From contig JAMWFC010000077.1 in assembly GCA_027475525.1 (NCBI GenBank), positions 1,178,001 to 1,242,000 of the forward strand: a stretch of DNA of 64,000 nt. Reading direction: 5' to 3'. Position numbers and translations under genes: made by a program. Numbering within the stretch: the stretch's first letter is position 1; every line of letters begins with the position of its first letter. Positions 23,241 to 34,057 of the stretch are shown here, piece by piece. Source of the stretch: Macrolepiota albuminosa. Lineage: Eukaryota > Basidiomycota > Agaricomycetes > Agaricales > Agaricaceae. The notes beneath the pieces were generated by a model. The model ran no database searches. It was not told where the DNA came from and saw only the letters and a list, made by a program, of their open reading frames with translations.

Positions 23241-23245
23241 GGACA

Positions 23246-24365
23246 AACTTTGGCAAACTCTGGCTTATGTAAGGCAGCCTATATGCGGTGTTGAAAGGGC
23301 CACACTTGTCTGAATGATAGCCAAAGAACCAGAGCATCTCAAAGGCTGAAAGTAGTACTAATAGATAGTATTGAAAGAATAAAAGCAGTAAAGTAAAAGA
23401 ATGACAAAGTAAATGAAGAAATAAATGAAGAGAGAATGAAGGAATAAGGAGTGAAAGAAAGAAGCAATGAGGAGTCCTCTGACAGCATTGGCAATCAATT
23501 TGCCTATCATCCCTCCTCCCTTCTGTATGCAGAAGGCCTTTATGTGTTTTTTGCATAGTCTCTTTAGCACAAACCAATTTTTGCAACAGGTAGCCCTGGA
23601 ACCATGGTTGTGCCCTGGCAGGTCTGTTGGCCTGGTGCTGGTGCCCCCTCTCACATCAAAAGCAGTAGCAGGATTGAACTTGGCCTTGGCATTAAAAATA
23701 TTCTGGGCATTCTTTATGAGTATATGAATGTTAACTGGACTGCAAAGTTTGCTCTGTGTACTAGCACTGAGGAGAGTCAAGATGGAGTTCTGAAGGGATT
23801 CAAAAGTGGGGTCATTGAGACTGTTCAATAAGGCTATGCATGTGAATAAGGAGCAAAAGAAGGAAGAAATGAGGAATCCCCTAACAGTTTTGTTGGGGTC
23901 CTTTGCTATCTCTGTTGTCTTTGATTTATTGACCATTGCAGCACTATTTTTTCAGCCATCTTGCTGCTCAGGAGTCATTTCTCCCACCTAATGCATAGAC
24001 TGTGTTGCTTGTAATCTCATACCATCCTCAGACATCTCTTTCATGTCTTGTATCTTTTTTTATTGTGCCCAATGGTTCTTTTGTCATCTTAGGCCTTGAT
24101 TGATTCATGCAGTATTGTAAACAATCTATTTCCCTTGGCTATCCCTCTTCAGTTGAGGAAGTTTTGTTTCTGGTTCCTCCTCAATCAGATAGCCTGTCTC
24201 GCATAAATGGTTCATTCTCATTTTTTTGTAGGTCTTGCCTTAATCTGTTTGAAGATTGTAGCATATATTTTTAGTAGAGTGCCGTACGACAGGTCGAGAT
24301 ACAAATCACGTTGCATTCCAGAAGTCAATTGCATTCATGTCTCTCCTGAAGGGCACTTCAATCTC
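23246..24365. other. Intergenic stretch with purine-rich tract and a doubtful ORF
   Basis: Positions 23,380-23,475 are strongly purine-rich and low complexity (repeats of GAAA/GAAT). A minus-strand 192-residue frame (23,936-23,358) has no recognisable domain. It contains two related segments, TVRGFLISSFFCSLF and AVRGLLIASFFHSLF, reflecting a duplicated DNA motif about 390 bp apart. I do not call it a gene. The rest shows nothing. Confidence 0.5.
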
Positions 24366-25961
24366 TCAACGTGAACTCTGGCTCTGCTCAACTTCTGGCG
24401 GCCTTTTTTGTTCATCAATGGTCTCCAGCTCAGGTAATGACATCCAAATTGCCCGTCGTATTGCATCTGGATTAGACTTTGCATTCCAAAAAGATCCGGA
24501 GAACGTCAAACGCTTGAGTGACGGAAACATCGGGAAAAACTTCAGTAGATCAACGAGAGTATCGTGGTCCGGGGGAATATTGACGGAGACCTCTAGCTTG
24601 GCGACGTTCGGTATCTGCTCCAGAATCTCCGTTCCCACGCGCATATGGATGGATCTTAGCCATGTATTCAGCCCATAGAGTCCTGCGTCAGAAACGAAGC
24701 GTAGGTTGAGCGCAACGTTGCGTCCGCGCGCCGCGATACGACATAGAACAGTATTGAATTGACGCATCTCATAATCAAGGACGCGGAAGCTACTGATGTG
24801 GCCTGTAGCCATGGTGATGGTCTGCAGGTTTGGAAAGGCGGAAGGCGGTTCGAGGAAATGAGCGAGATATTCGGAATTCGCGATAAGGTGGTCGAGGTTG
24901 GGGAGTAATTTTTGTGAGGAGAAGGGTTTGAGGTGGCCGATGGCAGTATTCCTGGAAAGATCGAGTGTCGTGATGTAGGAGTGCCTAGAGAGAAACACCT
25001 GTAGATCAGGGAAGGCTATGTTCACACATCCGAAGGAGATGTGCGACAAGGTCGGAATTGACAACGTCGAAAGGATATATTCCCAATCGAAAAGCGTGAG
25101 GTCGCTGTCAGAAAAAGAAAGCTTCGTGATAGGGGACATTGCAAGGGTAGCCATTGTCCAATGGAAGAAAGGAAGCTCCATTAGGACTGGAGAGTGAATA
25201 TGAAACTCTTTCATATGGGAGGACGGTGGTGGCGACAAGGCGACATCACAGTTCCTTGTACTCCGTTCCATTGCATTGGGGTCCAGGTCCTCATCAAGTG
25301 ACACTTGTACAGCCCGAGATTTCAACTTTGCAACAATCCCTTCGATCAGACGTCGAATAGGACGTATCAAAGAAGGAAAGAGGTCCTTTCTTCTGCTCTG
25401 GGCTGGATTAAGTTGGACATTATCGTGAAATCGGGGATGACAAGGAACAAATGGTTCCACATATTCGTAATGGAAGGGCCTGCCTAATGTTTTCCAGTGT
25501 TGTCCGCGACCCACTGTAAGCTGGGAATGCGACATTGCAACTACAACGTTCATTACTTCTGCCAGCAGCTTGGACCATCGAGGACTGAGTGCGAAGTTGG
25601 ATCCCTCAAGAGGTGACAGTCGGAGGTCGCAGCTGACTCGTTCGAGGCGCAACAGGAGAGTTCGTAAAGCCTCTAAACTTTTGAAGAGTTGAGGTGTGTG
25701 GTGAAGAGTGAGTCTTATTTCCGGTGTGAACGTCAAACTTTGTTGAAGGAGGCCTTGAACTGTATGTCCATCGAGAGATAGGGACCCTGCTTCTATCAAG
25801 GATTGCAGATAGGATAAATGTTCCCCGTCGACGACTGCCTTTATGATTTGTCGAAGTTTCCGGTCTGTCTGCGCGAGACGGTGTAAGGCAAGGTCATCGA
25901 GTCTCTCGAAAACCTCCAAAAGAATTTCGTTTGGCAGGTCACACAGACAGATCAATGTCAT
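24366..25961 (-). CDS. F-box protein (531 aa)
   Basis: Probable substrate receptor of an SCF ubiquitin ligase. The N-terminal F-box begins almost at the start (LPNEILLEVFERL, then LHRLAQTDRKLRQI, about residues 8-40) and would bind Skp1. The remainder (about 150-520) is Leu-rich with segments such as ITTLDLSRNTAIGHL and PNLDHLIANSEYL, an irregular leucine-rich-repeat-like surface typical of basidiomycete F-box proteins. I chose the ATG at 25,961, just before the F-box. The frame stays open 56 codons further upstream (to 26,129), but that extension is unlike the family. Single exon, AT-rich flanks. Target unknown. Confidence 0.8.
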   Translation of the reverse strand: MTLICLCDLPNEILLEVFERLDDLALHRLAQTDRKLRQIIKAVVDGEHLSYLQSLIEAGSLSLDGHTVQGLLQQSLTFTPEIRLTLHHTPQLFKSLEALRTLLLRLERVSCDLRLSPLEGSNFALSPRWSKLLAEVMNVVVAMSHSQLTVGRGQHWKTLGRPFHYEYVEPFVPCHPRFHDNVQLNPAQSRRKDLFPSLIRPIRRLIEGIVAKLKSRAVQVSLDEDLDPNAMERSTRNCDVALSPPPSSHMKEFHIHSPVLMELPFFHWTMATLAMSPITKLSFSDSDLTLFDWEYILSTLSIPTLSHISFGCVNIAFPDLQVFLSRHSYITTLDLSRNTAIGHLKPFSSQKLLPNLDHLIANSEYLAHFLEPPSAFPNLQTITMATGHISSFRVLDYEMRQFNTVLCRIAARGRNVALNLRFVSDAGLYGLNTWLRSIHMRVGTEILEQIPNVAKLEVSVNIPPDHDTLVDLLKFFPMFPSLKRLTFSGSFWNAKSNPDAIRRAIWMSLPELETIDEQKRPPEVEQSQSSR

Positions 25962-26491
25962 CTCCACAAAGGAAGTTAATGAATACAAAAGTTTCAAGCT
26001 GTTGTAGCTATAGGAAAAGATATGTACAAGTAGGACAGGTCTGACTTGAATTCGAAGACAGCTGCTATACTCATGTTGATCAGCGTTGTGCTTGGTCGCC
26101 AGGCCGCCGATGCACATTCGTTTTCCCATGGGTCAAACTTACCTGACTGTGGGTTCCAGCTCTCATTCCACACTCACAACCTTCTGATTCTTTCTCAAAG
26201 TTCATCTTTATATGAATGCATGAATGCTACCTTTCTCTCTAGTGATCTAAAGATTTGGAAGGTTGAGACAATCCCGTTATTTCAGGAGTGACAATATTTA
26301 ACCCCATACACAGAAATTGCGGATGACGCATGATATACTGTTATCAATACATAGAACGGCCGGACAAAACAAGAAACCCTGATGCAATGCAAAATGCCAG
26401 GGAGAATTTACACGTCTAATGTACGATTAGTGGCTTCTCGTCCGACTCGGAACTTGAAGGTACTCGCAAAATTAAACTCATTCTGAAGAGT
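25962..26491. other. Spacer between F-box gene and PBDC1
   Basis: No gene supported. It separates the F-box gene's 5' end from the 3' end of PBDC1 on the same strand and probably holds the F-box promoter. Confidence 0.5.
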
Positions 26492-27460
26492 TTACTTGCC
26501 CCCATTATTCTTCTTCAATGCAGCTTTCTCTTGCTTCTCCTTCTTTGCCGCCTCCTTTGCCGCTTCCACCTTTGCGATTTCATGCGCCTTGTCATTCAAT
26601 CCAAGCCTATTTCTCGAAATCTAGAAGGCATGTTAGGAAAGTTACGTAGAGAGGACAAAGAATGCAGGGCGTACTTCAATTGCATAGAACTAAAGAACAC
26701 GACATGTGAGTATGATACATAGGACATATTGGACGGCAGTTATTACCTGCATTCGTGTGACTATCGTGAAACTGGTATTGAGCTTCAAGAAAGGCGAACA
26801 AAAGTCCAACGCACCGAAGATAGTGCTCTTTTCGCCATACTCCTCCTCCGCGTTAGTGCGAATCAAACATCCAAAGTTGTGTTCCTTGACTTTTTTCTCG
26901 TACCTTGACGCAAACAGAATCAAGCAAGGGATCGAGAACAGAAGCGTGGAAACACATACAACGCATGGAAAGCCCGCCACCGTTTTTTCCCATCTTCGCT
27001 CTTCAGGAAGTCCTCATCCAATTTGATGAGCTTAGCGTTGTCATTCTCAAAGAGTTCCGGGAAAGTTTTCTTGGTATCGTTGAAAATGTCGTCGTCATGC
27101 CTGTATCGCGATGAACGCGTTTGTTTGCGAGCTCAAGATCTCCAGCTGACCACGTACTGTGTCAACTTGAGCTCTCGAGGTGACACCTTCTCCAGGAGGT
27201 TCCAGTATGTCTGCAGGGATACGTAGAATGGTTGGCGGTGTTGGGTGGGACCATGATGACATACCTGAGCCTGCTCAACCGTCTTCACAGCAAACCTAAT
27301 AGTATGAAAATGAGCTTGGAGAAGGACCACGCGATATGATTGGGTGTCGACTTACTGCTTCTCAATCTAGGTTATCCATCAGCATTAGAATATAGGAGTG
27401 ATCATTTTCCCTGACCTCCATGAGATTTTGAGCATTTTGAGGGTCAAATTTTCCAGCCAT
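26492..27460 (-). CDS. PBDC1: PBDC1/CHP1 family protein, eEF1A chaperone (175 aa, 9 exons)
   Basis: Exons by eye: 27416-27460, 27356-27366, 27265-27295, 27158-27210, 26960-27100, 26815-26903, 26747-26760, 26675-26689, 26492-26620; total 528 nt, frame closed. The protein has the family landmarks NLMEIEKQFAVKTVEQA, TYWNLLEKV, TFPELFEND, FGCLIRTNAEEEYG and SRNRLGLNDKAHEIA. It ends in a Lys/Ala-rich tail. Human PBDC1 and yeast Ypl225w/Chp1 are cytosolic cofactors that fold newly made elongation factor eEF1A with NAC. Three exons are only 11, 14 and 15 nt long, so naive prediction would miss them. Family assignment is firm; the yeast function is carried over by homology. Confidence 0.9.
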
Positions 27461-28390
27461 GATGAGAAACGAGAGTCAGAAAAGAGTGCAGGGAAATGGC
27501 GACGTGGCAGAAACTCCGGAGTGGTAGCGTTCAGGGATTTCTCGCTTCCGCAGGGAGGGCATGTGATGTCCAGATATCTTATCTAATTAAGCTGATTTCG
27601 ACGATACTCTGCATTGTAACTCTGAGGACATGAGGTGCAGTCTCAACCACAAGAGTTGGAGGACTTTGGCCAGTCAATCGCATTTCCTATCTGTATTTCG
27701 AACTCATGCAATGAGTACACGCCCTAGCCTAATTTGTGATGGACAATGAATTCATTCTCACTGCTCAGGGTTGAGCTCGACAAAGGGACATTCTCGAAGC
27801 TGCAAGATCATGGCCCGGCGTTTAGAGCAGGTGTTCAAACGGACATTACAACGATAAAAATAATTGACCTTTGATTAGGGCAGTTCGGCGATAAAAAATC
27901 AGCGATTCAAAATCTAGGATATGAGAGATATGTGTATACATGTGTACCAATTCAGGGCTCGCTGGAAGATCAAGTGGAGTCGAGCAGATAGTTCGGCAGC
28001 GCCGTTTTAAATTTCACAGGAATGCGGCAAGCCGTGTGTAAATTTTGGGGTTTTTGTGAGTTGGCCTTGGCACGAAAGACTATAGTAAAAGATGGGAAAT
28101 TGTAAAAGACATCCTTCAGGGGTTCTGCACAATATGTGTACATATCCTGTCAGTCAACATATCGACTCATGGTAACCCTGTATAGTCAAGTCAAGTGGAC
28201 AAGATAGCTGTCGATCAAAACATCGGCCCAAGTGCCACCTGTCGCGAGCAAAGTTCCTGACAGATTTGACCCATTTAATCATTTGTTTGTTGGCTCAGTC
28301 AGATGTTGCTCTGGTAGGTGGCGACGCCGCATTCATTCCTCGCTTCAAAAACACCCGAAAGTGTATTACTTTACAAAAGAAACTCTTCGA
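27461..28390. other. Intergenic region upstream of PBDC1
   Basis: About 930 bp with stops in all frames and no recognisable element. It contains the PBDC1 promoter and the 3' flank of the dehydrogenase gene. Confidence 0.5.
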
Positions 28391-29681
28391 TTACTCCGGA
28401 GGAATGTTGACCTCGTGCCCTTGCGCAAGCCATTTCTTCTCAAGCGCTAAGAGGCTGTCAACAGTGTCCAATATCGTATCCTCCACTGTATGAAAATCAT
28501 CTTTGCTCATACCCAATACCTCCTCGACTCTCTTGAAATCAATGGGAGTTCTATCGTGAGAATAAGAGGGTGGGATCTTGTTCGTGAGTCGTTCCTTGAG
28601 CTCGGGGCGGCTCTCCGCAATGAGATCGAGGATAGCCTTCGGATCAAAACCATGCGGTGACGCAATGAGGATACGCTTGCGCCCCACGGCGGACGTCGGT
28701 GGAGAAGTCAGGGCCAACACGTGGGCGTGGGCAATGTCGCGAACGTCTGCATGTCCAGCAGACGCCATGAACCCGCCATTAGGGCTGAGGAAACGGTAGA
28801 TGTACAAGTCTGTGGAGAGTGCGTTGTAATTTCCAGCGGGCACTGTCAATGTCTCTGCCAAGGGACCATAAAGATAAGGTGGGTTGACTAGAGAGCAGAT
28901 GAACGCCTGTGAAAAGGAATCAACCGTGTGAATGTCTACTTACGGGTTGTAATATCCAGGTGAGGATGAGCCTCGTTGAACTCCCAAAGCTCCTTCTCGG
29001 CCAAGGTTTTCGCGGCACGATAGGTGTCCGATCCAGAGGTTTTGAGGGCTTCCTCCTTGGTGATAGGGTACCAGTCTAACATAGAGTTGAAGTGTTTGTT
29101 AGGCTTTGAAGGAATATTTAGAGTGACCTTTGTCAGTAAAAGTCATCGCCGGGGTGTACACGGTGACAATCGAGCTTGTGACGACGATTCTCTTAATTCC
29201 TGCTTTCTCTGCTTGACGGACGACATTCAATGTCCCATCAATTGCGCTCTGATCAAGATATCAGCGGTGCTCCCTCTTTACCAAGGCAAAAAGACGTACC
29301 GCAAGCATACCCTCAACATTCTGCCGTCCTGGTAATGGAGCAGCCGAATGAATGACAGCGTCAATACCCTTAAGGGCATCAGGGAACTGGTCGGTGCTGA
29401 TGTCTGAGATTGCTACTGTGGAAAATCTCTTGCCAAACTTTTTGTAGCTTTCTGCAAGCTCGGATACGCGAGGTTCGCGAGCTGCACTGTGAAAGAGTTA
29501 AGTAAAGTTTGCTGGTAAGGCAGGATCGACGGCCACTGACGCTCGAACGCTATATCCCTTGTTCAATAATTGCAGCACAATATGCGATCCGAGAAATCCT
29601 GAGGCACCAGTTACCTTGGTCGGACGGTCAATCCACAGCCATTGAATGCTGCAAATCACTCACAAAGATTGTTTCAGGCAT
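28391..29681 (-). CDS. NAD(P)-dependent extended short-chain dehydrogenase, GRE2-like (342 aa)
   Basis: Exons: 29664-29681, 29541-29614, 29300-29486, 29128-29248, 28944-29075, 28391-28887; total 1,029 nt, frame closed. The Rossmann dinucleotide motif VTGASGFLGSHI starts at residue 7. AVIHSAAP is the family NAD-binding block, and the catalytic Tyr-Lys pair is in DTYRAAKTLAEKE. NPPYLYGPL and a late HADVRDIAHAHVLAL segment are typical of the extended SDR group that includes yeast Gre2 (methylglyoxal/aldehyde reductase), dihydroflavonol reductase and cinnamoyl-CoA reductase. Likely a cytosolic reductase of aldehydes or ketones; the substrate cannot be told. Divergent from the SANT gene. Confidence 0.88.
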
Positions 29682-30073
29682 GGGTTGGAGTTATCCGCCG
29701 CGTTTGCTAGTTGAAGGTCGTTTGTCTAACGTTGCGTTCATCGATTAAACAATTTTATAACCGCAGGGCCTTGGATATTCGTCATTCTGAAACCCCTTGA
29801 GATTACAAAGATAGAGAGCTCCAATGCTCTTCTAGTATAGGTACAAAGATGAGCAAGCACTCCTTCACCGTCATCTGGACTCACGATTGTTTCAGTCTCA
29901 CCATTCATTTTTCTTAGTCGTTGTTGTGGAACGGAGAGAAGGGGTGATAGCCGAGCGTGGGAAGAATTATGACTCTCGTGTCCAAGCAGGACTTGACAGG
30001 AATTCTCTGCATCTCCCCTTTAAATTTTACTTGTTTACTCGTACTCCTTCCGTTCAATGATTTTCAGGTTTCA
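29682..30073. promoter_or_regulatory. Shared divergent promoter region (392 bp)
   Basis: It lies between the start codons of the dehydrogenase (-) and the SANT protein (+), so it must contain both promoters and 5' leaders. No specific factor site is claimed. Confidence 0.6.
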
Positions 30074-31343
30074 ATGGAAGACAAGCGCGCCCAAACGTAA
30101 GAGTATGGCCTTGTTTGAGGATTTCTCCTGCTAATAACGAGTGGACAATGCAGACTCGAGGCGCTCGAGGCATTCATCTGCTCGCAGAAAGCCCTACTTG
30201 CCCGTACACACTCCGACATAGCACGTCTTCAAACCTTGAGAAACGATGCTTTCGCACAAACGGAAGAGTTTACAGTGAATTTTGAAGAGATGGTAAGCGA
30301 CCTGATTGCTGCAAGTGCGCTGGACTGACGAAATTTTCAGCTCAAGGAAGACTCATTCCAGCTCAGTGATGTCCGGTTGACCCTACCTCGTAATATCGAT
30401 TGGACGGTATATGAGAAACATGGTATGTCTCTGCCTTTTTATACCAGGGAAGACACTCAACTCATGTCTGTCGGTAGATCCGCGGGCCTTGCAAAATTTG
30501 AACACTGATTTGCAACATCGACGCGATCAGAAAAATAGGCCTTCGACCCATCAGCGTTCAGAGCTTTCTGCTCTGCAGAAGCTGGTCAAAGAAGCCCGAC
30601 GAACTATCGTTGATCCCATTCTCGCCATCTACGAAGGAGTATCAGAACCAGAGGATGAGTCAGACGAAGAACTGGATCCTCAAGAAATTAGGCGCCAGAT
30701 TGAAAAGGAAAAGTTGCGTGAACTTAAGAAACGCAAGATCCACTCATTTGGAGGTCTCACACTGCCGTCGCGAGGATTATCTGGCGTTTATATCCGTCAT
30801 GACGTTGAAGACGAAAGTCCTGATGTAGATATAACTGACTGCCCCGCTCTCCCGGTGTTCGTGGACCCGCCTTCGACCGTGCTAGATTTAAATCACTCTC
30901 AACTCGAGCAATCAGATGCTCCGAAGACACCTGCACGTAACCGTAAGCCATCAACAAAAGCTCGGAACTTGAAAAAGGCTTCCACTGTGCCTACCAAGCG
31001 GAAGGCAAAATCGCCCCTGCCATCCGATGTTGGTTCCTCCCCTGAACCAGCGACAGAGCAACCCAAGAAGCCGCCACGCGGCAAAGACAAGCCAAAGCCG
31101 GAGACGTACAAGCAGCAGTGGTCAATGTCTGAACAGCACCTTTTGGAACAACTGCTGGAACAGATCCCGGATGGGGAGAAGAATCGGTTCGTTTGGTCGA
31201 CTATGTTGTGATATACCTTCATTGATGTTTTTTTCTACAGGTGGCAGAAGATATCGCGCGCAATGGATGGGAAACGAACTCCGAGGCAGGTGGCGAGTCG
31301 TGTGCAGAAGTATTTCGCGAAGCTAAAGCGATTTGGTGTTTGA
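30074..31343 (+). CDS. Myb/SANT-domain protein, ZZZ3-like (351 aa, 5 exons)
   Basis: Exons: 30074-30096, 30154-30292, 30341-30422, 30478-31186, 31241-31343; total 1,056 nt, frame closed. Residues about 1-60 are predicted helical (coiled-coil-like). The middle has an acidic stretch (SEPEDESDEELD) followed by a basic helix, then a Lys/Pro-rich disordered region resembling nuclear localisation signals (KKASTVPTKRKAK). The C-terminus is a single Myb/SANT repeat (QQWSMSEQHLLEQLL, RWQKISRAM, TPRQVASRVQKYF) close to that of ZZZ3, a histone-reading subunit of the metazoan ATAC complex. No ZZ finger is present. A nuclear chromatin or DNA-binding role is inferred; a partner complex is not shown. Confidence 0.82.
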
Positions 31344-31611
31344 GATTCCTCTTACCCTATATTTTCCTGCTAGGCTGTATTTAGGTCCTCGACCGCACGT
31401 TAATATAGCTTAGGAAGAAGAGCAGGTAGGGAATGAATATGGAAATAAAGTTATAATGAAGTCAGGAGAATACGAGTGAACTCAATGGCCAAACAAGTTG
31501 TGCCAGAATGAGACTACGCGTCATAAATGCTGACCTTTTGGTCCATGCTGAGTAGTACGGGCGGTGGCGCACCAGTGGATCGACATCTGAGAGCTGCCCA
31601 GCGGTCCTGCT
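31344..31611. other. 3' flank of SANT gene up to element E
   Basis: No gene. It ends with ATGCC (31,612-31,616), the left copy of element E's target-site duplication. Confidence 0.6.
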
Positions 31612-31616
31612 ATGCC

Positions 31617-31888
31617 TATTGGAGGGAATCGCGGTACGCGTCAAGATCATGTGACTCACGTGGTGAGTGTGCCGCAAGAGGGAGAGAAAAAAGGGGGAAA
31701 AACTATACAGTTGGTTACCTACGGATCGGAACTGGACGGACTAATACCTCAGTCGTTTATTCACCGACTGAGGTATGTCGCAAAATATCCCTTACGATAC
31801 CTTAGCTAACGTACTACTAGTCTGATCTAAAACAGGTATATAGATTCAATACAGTCGTTTATTCACCGACTGAGTCTGATCTAAAACA
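31617..31888 (+). repeat. Element E 5' LTR (272 bp)
   Basis: It runs from TATTGGAGGG to CTAAAACA. It contains a 10-bp perfect hairpin ACCTCAGTCG...CGACTGAGGT (31,746-31,774), a partial second copy (CAGTCGTTTATTCACCGACTGA) and a repeated TCTGATCTAAAACAG motif. Confidence 0.95.
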
Positions 31889-31902
31889 GGTTATGGGCCC
31901 CG
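31889..31902 (+). promoter_or_regulatory. Element E primer-binding site (internal initiator-Met tRNA type)
   Basis: GGTTATGGGCCCCG lies immediately after the LTR, identical to the sites of elements D and F. Its complement matches the anticodon arm of initiator tRNA-Met. Confidence 0.88.
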
Positions 31903-31987
31903 TTGCCACTCAGTAATAAAACAAACGACTCACGGAATATTCCTCACTTCCTACCGGTAAAGCACCAAAACACTGAAACAAAACGAA

Positions 31988-32987
31988 ATGTCGAACCCAG
32001 CCTTATTCCTGCTACCTACGGAGGAAAAATTCGATGGATCGAATTGGACGACATTTAAGACAACGATCACTGAGGCGGCACGCGGACGCGGCCTCCTAGA
32101 ATACTTGGAAGGAAAAATCAGGGATCCATTGCTGAAGAAGGAAGGTAGTTCAGCACGGACTCCCATTCCAACTGTCCCGACCACATGGTGGGGAGCGGCA
32201 GACCCTACGCCTGACGAATGGAAGCAGCGAGATGCCTATGCTAGGAGCATGATAGTCCTAAATGTGATCAATCCAATTGGTGCCGGCGTGAAACTAGACG
32301 GCAGCGCCGCTGACGCCTGGACCTCGCTTACGACCCTGAATGATGCCAAATCAGACCTCGGGCTCATCCAAGCCGAGGAGGAACTCAATTCAATCAAGTA
32401 TAGAGACGGTTCGAATATTGAGGCTCACTTCAGAGCACTCCGTACGGCATGGTCCAAGGCCAACGATCAGGGGGCAGCAATCGACGATAAGCGTTTTAGG
32501 GCGTACGTGATCAAGTCCATGCCCAGCGTGTGGGCACCAGTGACGGGAGCTCTGTTCGAGGTGAAGACTTCAGCCGACGTCATCGCCAGACTCACCACAC
32601 ATGCCCTGCTTCTCCATGGTCCTGCAGTCGTAGCTCCAGTGAACTCCGTGCATGCACTGGTGACGCAGACGAACAATAATTGAAGTGATAAGCCGAAATG
32701 CGATAACTGCAACCGGAGTGGACATACCAAAGAAAAGTGCTTCCGCAAGGGTGGATGCATGGAAGGCCAGTACCCCGAATGGTGGCGCAAGAACAAAAGC
32801 GCGCCGAATTCTACCTCCGCGACGCCAACGACCACGCAGATCCCTACGGCGAACTCCGCGGACACAGCGCCAATCGACAACATCACGACCCTGAGATGTC
32901 TCGCGCTCGCGACACTCGCAAACACACCAAACGGGGAAAAGGTCGTCACTTACGCTGACTCCGCTGCTAGCCGCCACTTCTTCACGG
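31988..32987 (+). pseudogene. Element E Gag and protease start
   Basis: The first 231 residues are a UBN2-type Gag (FDGSNWTTFKTTITEAARG, GLIQAEEELNSIKY). An in-frame TGA at 32,681 follows a run of Asn. The frame beyond it continues with a zinc knuckle CDNCNRSGHTKEKC (about 32,700), a WWRKNKS segment, and the protease active site ADSAASRHFF (Asp-Ser-Ala instead of Asp-Ser-Gly). It then meets the solo LTR. Confidence 0.85.
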
Positions 32988-34057
32988 TGATGACGCCAAC
33001 TGTGGTTGGGTGCGCTGGACGTATACGCAGTACCACGCCGTCTCCAGCGCTTGGCATACGCAGTTGTGAGGAGTCCTGACAGGGTCCCGGTGTGCTCGAG
33101 TGGAGGTAGTAAAACAATGCGCTAGATTGTAGCGCTTCGGGGGCTACCTGGCAGACGGTTAGCGTCGTGGTTTAAGCAAAGATGTTGGAGAAAAGACGAG
33201 TAGCGCAGCGTATTGTGCCCGTAAGTGGCACCGTAAATGATGAAGACGAGATAGACGGAGCTAGCGCCCGACTTAGTGACGAAGTCGGAGGAGGCTAGCG
33301 CGAGTTGAACGCTAAGTGTAACTGTGAGTTCGAGGGGTTACGATTCGTTGTTATATACATGAAAAGTAGCTATTTTATATACAGTGCGCTACCGTGTTTG
33401 CCAAGATACAAGTCCATCTGCGGCGCTACCTCCTAGCGCCTCTCCTCGTGGTTTACTCTAACGGCGACCTGTCAACGGCGACCTTGTGCACATGGCTGAC
33501 GGCGACCAACGGCGTTATGACCCACGGCGACCTGCGGTGACTCTATATTGACTTAGAGTTGTACGAGTCTGCTCACTTTTCTATAACTCCGATTGGCCAG
33601 GCTGTTCCGGGGTATGGTTGGAAAATCCTCGACAGACGCCGTGAGCGCTAATGTCAGCGCTACTCATTGTATTAGTTCCTGTCAGGTCCAGATGTCGGAT
33701 TTAAGTATATCCAGTGCCGCCGTCATTGATCCCTTTAGACTTCTGATTGAAGTGCCTCGTCCAATGGCAGCGCCTGCTGCTGGCTCCTTCTGGAAGTGAT
33801 CAGGGTTTAGTTATAGTCCTCTCCCGCCGTCGTGTTAGCGCTATACGTTATGAGCCTCCTTCGTCCTTGGGCTAGGTGAAAAGAGAGTGCTGAAGGCTTG
33901 GTAGCTAGGGGTTAGGATAAATTTCTAAATCCTGTAGTAATTTGCCAGAGCTAGAGCTGCTCTATATTCCCAACTGGTCGCTAGAGTCCTGAATACGTCA
34001 AGTGTCGGTTGGCCTATAATGTCCCTTGATGCGCTCAGTCCGAGTAGAAGCCTATCA
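32988..34057. repeat. Solo LTR (1,070 bp) nested in element E
   Basis: The insert begins TGATGACG and ends CTATCA, with ACGG duplicated on both sides (32,984-32,987 and 34,058-34,061). Removing the insert and one ACGG copy joins HFFT to DRADFISY with no frame change, so the borders are firm. No coding domain is inside. It contains several copies of ACGGCGACC (33,461-33,532) and repeated GCGCTA-type motifs. LTR identity is inferred from TG/CA ends, the short duplication and the lack of coding. Confidence 0.8.

Larger units (their letters stand above)
18480..23245 (-). mobile_element. Ty1/copia element D, complete ends, internally dead
   Basis: Minus strand. The 5' LTR is 23,017-23,240 and the 3' LTR is 18,485-18,657. 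They begin TGTTGAGG and end GCTACA on the minus strand and are bounded by a perfect 5-bp duplication GGACA (18,480-18,484 and 23,241-23,245). Gag, protease, integrase, RT and RNase H remnants lie between them in copia order. It is inactivated by a nonsense codon near 21,759, substitutions at integrase and RT catalytic aspartates, and an internal deletion removing most of RNase H. Confidence 0.92.

Noticed and set aside
25962..26129. 56-residue N-terminal extension of the F-box protein
   Set aside because: The F-box normally lies near the N-terminus and an ATG sits just before it; the extension has no family resemblance.
28888..28943. Shorter intron in the dehydrogenase gene ending at CACAG (28,907)
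   Set aside because: It would break the frame; the downstream CTAG acceptor gives TTLNPPYLYGPL, the expected family motif.
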